This document shows, in pieces, positions 48,390 through 57,100 of a DNA stretch of 64,000 bases. Every line of letters begins with the position of its first letter. The first letter of the stretch is position 1. The notes beneath the pieces are model-generated. The model saw nothing but the letters and a program-made list of their open reading frames with translations. It had not been told where the DNA came from and did not search any database. Origin of the DNA: Bradyrhizobiaceae bacterium (lineage in GTDB: Bacteria; Pseudomonadota; Alphaproteobacteria; Rhizobiales; Xanthobacteraceae). The stretch is taken from contig CANKHJ010000004.1 of the NCBI GenBank assembly GCA_947481635.1, positions 1-64,000 on the forward strand, written 5' to 3'. The translations under genes and the position numbers were made by a program.

Positions 48390-49370
48390 GTGCTGGGGGC
48401 TTTTTTCGCGTTACTGGCGGGCGCGGTTTTCGCTTGGACCAATGCCGCGGTGCGGCGCGGCGTCCTGACCGGCTCCGCCGCGGTCGCGACCACGCTCTCC
48501 GTCTCGGTCGGATTGCCGATTTTTTTGGTGGCGCTGATGGCTACGGGCAATCCAGGCCGCCTGTTCCAGCTCTCCGGCCAATCCGTCGCGGTGTTCGCTG
48601 CCGTCGGCGTCAGCCACTTCATCATCGGACGCGGCAGCAACTACCGCGCGCTACGGGCGATCGGGGCGACACTCGCCGGGTCGGTGATGCAGTTCAGCGG
48701 GCTGGTCTCGCTCGGGCTCGCGGTCTTCTTCCTTGGGGAGACTCTGACGCCACTGCGCATCCTCGGGATCGTGATGGTTCTCGCCGGACCACTATTTGTG
48801 CCGCGGGGCCAGGGCGCTGCCATGCCGAACCAAGCCACGTTCACGCCGCGTTATGTGGAAGGCTATGCCTTCGCATTGCTCGCCGCGCTCTGCTACGGCG
48901 TCAGCCCCGCGCTGGTGCGCTATTCCGTCGGGGGTCAGGGTCTTGCGGCGAGTCTGTCCGGGGGCATCATCGCCGCCGGTTCCGCCACGATCGTCGTTCT
49001 GGTGTTGTTGCTGCTGTCGCCGCGCCGGCGCCACGAGGTACGTCACGTCGATCCGGTTGCGGCCAAGCTGTTCCTGAGCTCCGGCATCATGGTCTACATC
49101 TCGCAGGTCTTCGCTTACATGGCATTGGCGCTTGCGCCGGTGACGATCATTGCGCCGATCCTCGGCCTTGCGAGCGTGTGGCGTCTCTATTTCGCGCAGC
49201 GCATGAATCCTGATCATGAGGTGTTTGGTACCGAGATCATTCTCGGCACGGTGATCTCGTTTCTCGGGGTAATCGTGCTGGCGTTGAGCGGCGACGCGCA
49301 GCCTTATGTCGAATCCTGGCTGCCGGCGAGCTGGTCGCCATTCCTGCAATGGCACTGGCCGCATGCGTGA
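48390..49370 (+). CDS. DMT family transporter (EamA domains), first of a tandem pair
   Basis: The 326-residue protein has ten hydrophobic segments in two EamA-type halves (WTNAAVRRGVLTGSAA..., then YVEGYAFALLAALCYGVSPALVRY...), as in drug/metabolite transporters that export or import small metabolites. The start codon is GTG with a G-rich ribosome binding site. It is clearly paralogous to the next gene (shared RRGVLTGSA, ETLTPLRILGI, HEVFGTEII pattern, terminal W-HWP). Substrate unknown. Confidence 0.85.
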   Translation: MLGAFFALLAGAVFAWTNAAVRRGVLTGSAAVATTLSVSVGLPIFLVALMATGNPGRLFQLSGQSVAVFAAVGVSHFIIGRGSNYRALRAIGATLAGSVMQFSGLVSLGLAVFFLGETLTPLRILGIVMVLAGPLFVPRGQGAAMPNQATFTPRYVEGYAFALLAALCYGVSPALVRYSVGGQGLAASLSGGIIAAGSATIVVLVLLLLSPRRRHEVRHVDPVAAKLFLSSGIMVYISQVFAYMALALAPVTIIAPILGLASVWRLYFAQRMNPDHEVFGTEIILGTVISFLGVIVLALSGDAQPYVESWLPASWSPFLQWHWPHA

Positions 49371-49399
49371 TCCGAAATCGATTCAAGTGCACCGGAAGC

Positions 49400-49414
49400 G
49401 ATCATGCGTAAACA
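49400..49414. repeat. Short motif shared by two intergenic regions
   Basis: GATCATGCGTAAACA between the two EamA genes matches GATCATGCGCAAACA at 47767-47781 at 14 of 15 bases. Each is preceded by CCGGAA-rich sequence, suggesting eroded copies of one dispersed repeat, perhaps related to the element at 124-174. Confidence 0.35.
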
Positions 49415-49434
49415 TCTGACGCAGGAATAGCGCC

Positions 49435-50442
49435 GTGCTCGGGGGCTTTCTTGCACTGATCGCGGCGGCGACTTTCGCGTTCAACAATGCCAGCGCGCGC
49501 CGCGGTGTGCTCACCGGCTCGGCGCTGCAAGCGCTCGCGGTCACGGTCCCGCTCGGGGTGCCTATCTTTGCGCTCGCGGCGCTTGCCGTTGGCAGCCTCG
49601 GCGCGATCGCGCAATTTTCCAACGCAACGCTGCTCGCGCTGTGCGGCGCGGGCGTCGTACATTTTATTTGGGGGCGCTACTGCAACTACCATGCGACCAA
49701 GGCGATCGGCGCAAATCTGGTCGCTCCAGTGCAGCAATTCAGCCTGATCGTATCGCTGGTGATGGCGATCGTGGTGCTGGGCGAAGTCCTCACGCCACTG
49801 CGCATTCTCGGCATTGCGATGATTCTTGTCGGGCCGATCTTCACCTTTAAACAGGCTCGCAGCGAGCAGCCGAAGATCGCCGTTATCGCGGAAGCCGTTG
49901 ACGTTGCGCCCGCGATACCGGCGTTCAAGCCGCGCTATCTCGAGGGCTATCTGTTCACCCTGCTGTCGGCGATCGGTTACGGATCGAGCCCGGTGATGGT
50001 GCGCTTCGCGCTCGAGGATAAAGGCGTGACCGGCGCGCTCGCGGCGGGCGTGGTGTCTTATTCCGCGGCGACGCTGGTCGTGCTCCTGATCCTGATTTTG
50101 CCTGGGCAGCTCAGCCATTTCCGCGGGATGCATCGCGAGTCACTGAAGTGGTTCACGATCTCGGGCGTGCTGGTCTGTATCTCGCAAATGTTCATCTATT
50201 GCGCGATGGCGATTGCGCCGGTGACGGTGGTGGTCCCAATCCAGCGGCTTTCGATCGTGTTCCGGATCCATGCCGCAAGACTGCTCACGCGCGAGCATGA
50301 GGTGTTCGGCCCTGGCATCATCGCCGGCACGGTGGTCTCGCTGATCGGCGCGGTGGCGCTTTCGATCTCGACCGAGTTTGTGCTGTCGACATTGCCGCTG
50401 CCGGACTGGATCGTCACGGTTGCGCGCTGGCACTGGCCTTAG
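49435..50442 (+). CDS. DMT family transporter (EamA domains), second of a tandem pair
   Basis: The 335-residue paralogue has the same ten-segment EamA architecture: FNNASARRGVLTGSALQALA, FIWGRYCNYHATKAIGANL, VLGEVLTPLRILGIAM, PRYLEGYLFTLLSAIGYGSSPVMVRF. It also starts with GTG and has AGGA upstream. A 65-base gap separates it from the first copy, so the two may be co-transcribed and could work as a heteromer or have different substrates. It converges with the TetR gene. Confidence 0.85.
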   Translation: MLGGFLALIAAATFAFNNASARRGVLTGSALQALAVTVPLGVPIFALAALAVGSLGAIAQFSNATLLALCGAGVVHFIWGRYCNYHATKAIGANLVAPVQQFSLIVSLVMAIVVLGEVLTPLRILGIAMILVGPIFTFKQARSEQPKIAVIAEAVDVAPAIPAFKPRYLEGYLFTLLSAIGYGSSPVMVRFALEDKGVTGALAAGVVSYSAATLVVLLILILPGQLSHFRGMHRESLKWFTISGVLVCISQMFIYCAMAIAPVTVVVPIQRLSIVFRIHAARLLTREHEVFGPGIIAGTVVSLIGAVALSISTEFVLSTLPLPDWIVTVARWHWP

Positions 50443-50451
50443 CTTATCAGG

Positions 50452-51045
50452 CTACTTCGCGCGCAGACCTTTGCCGTAAATTTCCGTCACGGTGCTGATC
50501 AGCCGGTCGCGGGCCTCGCCTTCCATCAGGTCGGGCGAGAGCTGTTCGTCGACCAGCAGATGCGCGAGGCCATGCACCAGCGCCCAGGCGCCGACCGACG
50601 CTTCGCGCGTGTGCAGCGTTCCGGTCGAACGCATCGCCGCCTGCAGCGATTGGATCGAACGTTGCGCTGCGTCCATCAGTTCGGGATGGTCCTGCTTGCG
50701 CAATTCGCCGCTGAACATCAGCCGGAACAGGTTGCGGTTCGCGAGCGCGAAATCGAGATAGACGTGTCCCAGCCGATTGAGCGGTGAGCCCGGGTGCTCC
50801 TGCTTTACCGTCTCGGACGCCGCGGTGAGCGTCTCGAAGCCACGCGCCGCGATCGCCGCCAGCAACGCCTCGCGGCTGGCAAAATGCCGGTAAGGCGCGC
50901 CCGGCGAGACCTTCGCGGCGCGCGCCGCTTCGCGCAGGCCGATCTTTGAAAACTCATTCTTTTCAATCAGTTGGAGGCCGGCTTCGATCAGCGCATTACG
51001 CAGGTCGCCATGGTGATAGCCGGCCTTGCGATTTGATGTTGACAT
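50452..51045 (-). CDS. TetR/AcrR family transcriptional regulator
   Basis: The 197-residue protein has an N-terminal helix-turn-helix (IGLREAARAAKVSPGAPYRHFASREALL) of TetR type and a helical ligand-binding domain with the WALVHGLAHLLVD motif of the WHG-type C-terminal family. It diverges from a DUF2214 gene, and a long palindrome fills the space between them, so it very likely represses both genes until its ligand binds. Confidence 0.92.
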   Translation of the reverse strand: MSTSNRKAGYHHGDLRNALIEAGLQLIEKNEFSKIGLREAARAAKVSPGAPYRHFASREALLAAIAARGFETLTAASETVKQEHPGSPLNRLGHVYLDFALANRNLFRLMFSGELRKQDHPELMDAAQRSIQSLQAAMRSTGTLHTREASVGAWALVHGLAHLLVDEQLSPDLMEGEARDRLISTVTEIYGKGLRAK

Positions 51046-51051
51046 CGTTTA

Positions 51052-51090
51052 CTTCCTGTATATGTAAACAATGATTACATATACAGGAAG
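51052..51090. promoter_or_regulatory. Perfect 16-base-arm operator between tetR-type gene and DUF2214 gene
   Basis: CTTCCTGTATATGTAA (51052-51067) and TTACATATACAGGAAG (51075-51090) are exact complements around a 7-base centre. A promoter for the rightward gene, TTGACA (51039-51044) with TATGTA (51061-51066) at 16-base spacing, overlaps the left arm. The right arm also contains the AGGAAG ribosome binding site of the DUF2214 gene. This is the expected operator of the divergent TetR regulator. Confidence 0.88.
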
Positions 51091-51097
51091 CGTTGTC

Positions 51098-51547
51098 ATG
51101 ACTGACCTTTGGCTCTCCATCGCTCATCATGTTCTGGTCTTCGCGATCGCCGGCGTGATCGCCGCCGAGGCCGCGATGCTGCGTCTCGGAATGACGCTCG
51201 GTGAGCTGCGAATCATCGGCGCGCTCGACGCCATCTACGGCATCTCGGCCGTATTGATTCTCGTGGTTGGCTTCGGCCGCGTCTATTACGGGCTGCGCGG
51301 GCCTGAATTCTTTATGAGCAATCCGTGGTTCTGGGCCAAGCTCTGGGCCTTCGCCGTCGTCGGCGTGCTCTCGGCGCCGCCGACGATCAAGTTCCTGGCA
51401 TGGCGTCGCCGCGCTAACCGGGAGCCGGGTTTTGCGCCGGGTGCGAGTGACATCGCGTGGGTGCGCAAGCTGTTGCTCACGGAAGCTGCGGTGTTTCTGC
51501 TGATCCCGATCCTGGCGGCGGCGATGGTGCGCGTGCCGATGATGTGA
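51098..51547 (+). CDS. DUF2214 family membrane protein
   Basis: The 149-residue protein has four hydrophobic segments (about 7-27, 42-62, 80-98, 125-145) and matches DUF2214 (GALDAIYGISAVLILVVGFGRVYYGLRG). No function is established. ATG at 51098 with AGGAAG seven bases upstream is preferred over an ATG inside the operator. Its control by the divergent TetR regulator suggests induction by a small molecule. Confidence 0.85.
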   Translation: MTDLWLSIAHHVLVFAIAGVIAAEAAMLRLGMTLGELRIIGALDAIYGISAVLILVVGFGRVYYGLRGPEFFMSNPWFWAKLWAFAVVGVLSAPPTIKFLAWRRRANREPGFAPGASDIAWVRKLLLTEAAVFLLIPILAAAMVRVPMM

Positions 51548-53209
51548 TTATTCACCGGCCGCGAGCGCGCCGCGGGTCCGCATATCCGCGGCGCCGACGA
51601 TTGCGCCGTCCTGCGCGACCGCGATCGAGTTTGCCGAGGTCGCGGGCCGGATCGTCATCACGCGATGGCCGCGCGCAATCAACCCATCGACGACATCGCG
51701 CGGCATCGCTGTTTCGGCCTGCACTTCTTCTGGAATCCATTGCTGATGTAGCCGCGGCGCGGCGACCGCGTCGCCGATCGGCATCTTCAGATCGAGCGTG
51801 TTGACGATCACCTGCAGCACGGCATTGATGATCCGGCTGCCGCCGGGCGAGCCGGTCACGACGACGGCCTTGCCGTCCTTCAACACGATGGTCGGCGTCA
51901 TCGAGGACAGCGGCCGTTTGCCGGGCCCCGGCGCATTGGCCTCGCCGCCGGTCAGGCCGTACGCGTTGGGCGCGCCAGGCTTGGCTGCGAAGTCATCGAG
52001 CTCATTGTTGAGCAGCACGCCGGTGCCTTCGGCCACCATGCCGAGGCCATAGCTGAAGTTGAGCGTATAGGTGTTCGAGACCGCATTGCCGGCGGCATCC
52101 ATCACCGAAAAATGCGTCGTGTTGCTGCCCTCGCGACGCGGCGCAAGCACCGGACGGATGGCGTTGCCGGGTGTCGCACGCGCCGGATCGATCGTGGCGC
52201 GCAACGTCGCGGCGTAATCCTTCGAGGTCAGTTGTGCGAGCGGCGCATTCACCTGTTCGGGATCGCCGAGGAAGACGGCCCGATCGGCATAGGCGCGCTT
52301 CATCGCTTCAACCAAGAGATGCGCGCGCGCAGGCGCGTCGAGTGAACCAAGGTCGTAACCCTCCAGGATGTTGAGCATCTCGACCAGCACCACGCCGCCT
52401 GATGACGAGGGCGGCATCGAGAGAATGGTGTGGCCGCGATAGATCCCACGCATCGGCATGCGCTCGATGGCGCGATAATTCGCGAGATCGGCGGTGGTCA
52501 TGATGCCGCCGGCCTCACGGATCGCCGCGGCCAGTGTCTCGGCGACTCGGCCCTTGTAGAAACCATCCGGTCCGTCGCGCGCGATTGCAGCAAGCGTCGC
52601 GGCAAGATCGCGCTGCACCAGCCGGTCGGTGTTGAGGAAGATCTTCGCCGACGCCGGCCAGCGCCGCATGCGCTCGCTCCAGAACGGCAGGGAGTCGGCC
52701 ACGTCGGCCTCGATCGGGATGCCGTCGCGCGCCAGCACGATGGCCGGCGCGATCAGGTCCGCCAGCGAGAATTTGCCAGAACCATAACGATCGAGCGCCA
52801 TTGCCATGCCGGCAACGGTGCCGGGCACGCCGATCGACAGAGCCGAATCGCGCGACTTCTTCGGATCGGCCTCGCCGTTGGCGTCGAGGAACATGTCGCG
52901 CGTCGCCGCCGCCGGCGCGGTCTCGCGATAGTCGATCGCGGAGGTCAGCCCGCTGGCCGCCAGATGGATCAGCATGAAGCCGCCGCCGCCGATATTGCCC
53001 GCCCGCGGATAGGTCACCGCCATCGCGAAACCCACCGCGACCGCGGCGTCGACCGCGTTGCCGCCGCGCGCCAGCACGTCCGCCCCGATGCGCGCCGCGC
53101 GCGCCTCCTGCGCCACGACCACGCCGCGCGGCGCGGTCTGGGCCGCGAGGGGCGAGACAAGCCCGATTGAGACCAAGGAAACGAGAAGCAGGCGAACCAT
53201 CATCGTCAT
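51548..53209 (-). CDS. ggt: Gamma-glutamyltransferase
   Basis: The enzyme cleaves glutathione and other gamma-glutamyl compounds in the periplasm. The 553-residue precursor has a signal peptide (MTMMVRLLLVSLVSIGLVSPLAAQ) and self-cleaves before the nucleophile T364 in SNTTHFSVMD. SSGGVVLVEMLN, KRPLSSMTPTIV and TGSPGGSRI are family motifs around the active site. It diverges from a hydrolase gene with only 39 bases between start codons. Confidence 0.95.
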   Translation of the reverse strand: MTMMVRLLLVSLVSIGLVSPLAAQTAPRGVVVAQEARAARIGADVLARGGNAVDAAVAVGFAMAVTYPRAGNIGGGGFMLIHLAASGLTSAIDYRETAPAAATRDMFLDANGEADPKKSRDSALSIGVPGTVAGMAMALDRYGSGKFSLADLIAPAIVLARDGIPIEADVADSLPFWSERMRRWPASAKIFLNTDRLVQRDLAATLAAIARDGPDGFYKGRVAETLAAAIREAGGIMTTADLANYRAIERMPMRGIYRGHTILSMPPSSSGGVVLVEMLNILEGYDLGSLDAPARAHLLVEAMKRAYADRAVFLGDPEQVNAPLAQLTSKDYAATLRATIDPARATPGNAIRPVLAPRREGSNTTHFSVMDAAGNAVSNTYTLNFSYGLGMVAEGTGVLLNNELDDFAAKPGAPNAYGLTGGEANAPGPGKRPLSSMTPTIVLKDGKAVVVTGSPGGSRIINAVLQVIVNTLDLKMPIGDAVAAPRLHQQWIPEEVQAETAMPRDVVDGLIARGHRVMTIRPATSANSIAVAQDGAIVGAADMRTRGALAAGE

Positions 53210-53248
53210 GGCGCTATAATGCGATCAAACGCGCGCGGAGGCGAGAGC

Positions 53249-54067
53249 ATGAAGCCGATCAATGTGACATCGCCGGACGGCGTGACAATCGCGGCCTATG
53301 AGGCCGGAAATCCCAATGGGCCGGAGATCCTGCTGCTGCACGGGGTGTTCCAGTGCCACCTCGCGTGGCGCGCGCAGCTGGAAGACCCGGCACTGGCTTC
53401 CGCATTCCGGATGATCGCGATCGACCTGCGCGGCCACGGGCGTTCCGGAAAGCCGCTCGACAAGGCAAGCTACACCGACGACGCCCGCTGGGCCGGCGAT
53501 ATCGCAGCCGTAATGGCGGCGACCGGGCTCCGGAAACCGGTGCTGGTCGGCTGGTCCTATGCCGGGCGCGTGATCCAGGATTACCTCCGCGCGCATGGGG
53601 CCGAGAAGGTCGCGGGGATCAATTTCGTCGGCGCGGTGGGCCGCACCGATGCGGCCGCGTCGGGGCCGTCGCGCGTGCATCTTGTCAAAATGCCCGAGGA
53701 CAACCTGCCGACCATGATCGCAGCGACACGCGGCTTCGTGCGCGGCTGTTTCGCGCTCCAGCCCTCGCAAGACGATTATGAGGAGATTCTCGCCTACAAC
53801 ATGCTGGTGCCCACGCCGGTGCGCCAGGCGCTGATGCAACGCACCGAGAATCCGGGGGACCTGCTGCCGAAGCTGAAGCTCCCGGTGCTGGTCACCCATG
53901 GCGAGAAGGATGCGATCGTCCTGCCGATCATGGGCCGCTGGACCGCGTCCGCCATACCGGGCGCCAGACTCTCGCTCTATCCGGACGCGGGCCATTGCCC
54001 GTTCGCAGAGGATGCGCCGCGTTTCAACCGCGAAATGACGGAATTTGTCCGTGGCGCCCAAGGCTAG
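53249..54067 (+). CDS. Alpha/beta hydrolase
   Basis: The 272-residue protein has ILLLHGVFQCHLAW, IDLRGHGRSGKP, a nucleophile elbow GWSYAGR near residue 107 and a catalytic His in DAGHCPFAEDAP. This is the pattern of haloperoxidase- or esterase-like hydrolases; substrate unknown. GGAGG before ATG at 53249 sets the start. It is followed by the glutamate dehydrogenase gene after 117 bases. Confidence 0.88.
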   Translation: MKPINVTSPDGVTIAAYEAGNPNGPEILLLHGVFQCHLAWRAQLEDPALASAFRMIAIDLRGHGRSGKPLDKASYTDDARWAGDIAAVMAATGLRKPVLVGWSYAGRVIQDYLRAHGAEKVAGINFVGAVGRTDAAASGPSRVHLVKMPEDNLPTMIAATRGFVRGCFALQPSQDDYEEILAYNMLVPTPVRQALMQRTENPGDLLPKLKLPVLVTHGEKDAIVLPIMGRWTASAIPGARLSLYPDAGHCPFAEDAPRFNREMTEFVRGAQG

Positions 54068-54184
54068 CGCGGACTTTGTTTGGAAGACTTGGCCGCAAGA
54101 ATCAGAGCATGTTCGCCACGCCGCTGCCTTGGATGATTGTCACACGTCTGTTCTACCGTGCGTTCCCTGCCGGAGGGAATTCCT

Positions 54185-57100
54185 ATGGACGAGACGCCCC
54201 ATTTGCCGATTCCTGCTACCTTTGTGGACGCGCTGTTCGGGCGCGCCAGCCCTGAAGATCTCGCGGCCTATGAACGCGACAGTCTGATCGGGTTTGCGCG
54301 CGACGCCTGGGCGGCGCTCGCGATCCGCCGGCCCGACGCTCCGAAGATCCGTTACGACTCGCCGGCCGGCCAGCGGGTCTCAGTGCTGGAGATCGTCAAC
54401 GACGACATGCCGTTCCTGCTCGATTCGGTGCTCGGCGAACTGGTCGAGCGCGGCATCGAGTTGAAGCTGGTCGCGCATCCGATCTTCACGGTTGAGCGTG
54501 ATGGCAGCGGCCGGCTCACCGGCTTCAACAACGGCCCAAAGGCCGGTGCCCAGGCGTTGCGCGAGAGCGTCATCCATATTCACACCGACCGGATGGACGA
54601 CGCGGGACGCCGCGACGAGGTGGTGCAGGGTCTCGAACAGGTGCTCGCCGAGGTGCGCCTCGCGGTACAGGACTGGCGCGACATCCTGGCGCGCGTCGGC
54701 GCGTTGATTGCGGACCTGAAGACCAACCCTCCGCCGCTGCCGGTGGAAGAGATCGGTGAAGCGATCCAGTTCCTTGAATGGCTGGGCGCCAACAACTTCA
54801 CCTTCCTCGGCGTGCGCGAATACACCCTCTCGAAGGACGGCAACACGCTCGAGCCGGACCACGAAACCGCGTTGGGCGTGATGCGCTCGCCCGACCTGCA
54901 CGTGCTGCGCCGCGGGTACCAATTGGTGACCATTACACCGGAGATCCGTGTCTTTCTCAACGAACCGCAGCTCCTGATCGTCACCAAGGCTGCGGTGCGT
55001 TCGAAGGTCCATCGCCGCATCTACATGGATTATGTCGGCGTGAAGCGCTTCGATGCCGAGGGCAATCTGGTCGGCGAATTCCGAATCGTCGGGCTGTTCA
55101 CGTCGACGGCCTATACCCGCTCGACACATTCGATTCCCTACCTGCGCCGCAAGGTCGACGCGGTCATCGGCGCGGCCGGCTTCGATCCGAATACCCATTC
55201 CGGCAAGGCGCTGGCCAACGTGCTGGACACCTATCCGCGCGACGAGTTGTTCCAGATCGACGAGAACACGCTGTTCCGCTTCGCCAATGCGATCCTGCAA
55301 CTCGAGGAACGCCCCCGCGTGCGGGTGCTGGCGCGCCGCGATCGTTTCGACCGCTTCGTGTCGGTGCTCGTGTATGTACCGCGCGACCGTTACAGCAGCG
55401 ATACCCGCGTCGCGATCGGCCAGTATCTCGCGACGACCTACAAGGGCCACGTCAGCGCCTATTACCCGTTCTTCCCGGACGGTCCGCTGGTGCGGGTTCA
55501 TTTCATCATCGGCCGCCGCGAGGGCGCGACGCCCGATCCCGACCGCGAGACTCTGGAACGCAACGTCGAAGCCTTGGTGCGTAGCTGGACCGATGGCTTC
55601 GCGCATGAGCTCGAAACCATCTACGAACCGGCGCGGGCCCGCGGCTTGTTGGCGCACTATCGCGACGCCTTCTCCGATGGCTTTCAGGACAGATACACGC
55701 CGGCCAACGCAGCGGCCGACCTCCGCGTCATGGAAACCCTGTCGGCCGCGAAGCCGCTGGGCGTGGATTTCCATCCGCTTGTGGAAGAAGGCCACGGCAC
55801 GCTCGGTCTCAAGGTGTGGAGCTACAACCGCCCGATCGCGCTCTCGGAGCGCGTGCCGGTGCTGGAGAATATGGGCTTCCGTGTCGTCGATGAGCGGACC
55901 CACAGCATTGAACCGCATTATGAGGGGGCGCCGGTCGTCTGGTTCCACGACATGACGCTGGAGACCGAAGGCGGCGCAATCGATCTCGATGCCGCCAAGC
56001 TTCGGCTTGAGGCGGCATTCCTGGTCGTGATGAGCGGCGCCGCCGAAAATGACGGTTTCAATGCATTGGTGCTCGGGGCCGGGTTGATGTGGCGTGACGT
56101 GGCGCTGATCCGCGCCATCGCGCGGTATCTGCGCCAGATCCGCATCCCGTATTCGCAGGATTATCTCTGGACCACGCTGCAACGCCATCCCGGCACGGCG
56201 GAAAAGATCGTCGCGCTGTTTCACGCACGCTTCGATCCGCACCCGAAAGCCGGTGGCGCCGACCGCGCGACGCGCGAAGCCGAGATCGTCGCTGCGATCG
56301 AGCGGGCGCTGGAAGCCGTGGACAGCCTCGATGAGGATCGCATCCTGCGCCGCTTCGTCAACGCGGTTCAGTCGGCGATCCGCACCAACCTGTTCCAGCT
56401 CGATACCGATGGGCAGCCGAAGCCGCTGATCTCGATCAAATATTCCAGCCGCAAGATCGACGACCTGCCGCTGCCGCGCCCGCTCTACGAAATCTTCGTC
56501 TACTCGCCGCGTGTCGAAGGCGTGCATCTGCGTTTCGCCAAAGTGGCGCGCGGCGGCATCCGCTGGTCCGACCGGCCACAGGATTTCCGCACCGAAGTGC
56601 TCGGCCTGGTGAAGGCGCAGCAGGTGAAGAACGCGGTCATCGTGCCGGTCGGTGCCAAGGGCGGCTTCGTACCGAAATTCCTGCCGCAAATCCTGGCCAG
56701 GAAACCTGTGCAACGCGAGGCGGTCCAGGCCGAGGGCGTCGCGGCCTACACACTGTTCATCGATGCGCTGCTCGACATCACCGACAATATCGGAGCGGAC
56801 GGAAAACTGATTCCGCCGGACGATGTGGTGCGCCACGATGACGACGATCCGTATCTGGTGGTTGCTGCCGACAAGGGCACGGCGACCTTTTCCGACATTG
56901 CCAACGATATCGCGATCGAGCACGGCTTCTGGCTTGGCGACGCTTTCGCGTCAGGTGGCTCAGTCGGTTATGACCACAAGAAGATGGGTATCACCGCGCG
57001 GGGGGCGTGGGAATCGGTGAAGCGGCATTTCCGCGAGATGGATATCGACATCTCGAAAACGCCATTCACTGTCACCGGCGTCGGTGACATGTCGGGCGAT

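Noticed and set aside
54380-56923. 847-codon open frame antisense to glutamate dehydrogenase
   Set aside because: It mirrors a well-conserved enzyme gene; long antisense frames are expected at this G+C, and the product has no recognisable domain.
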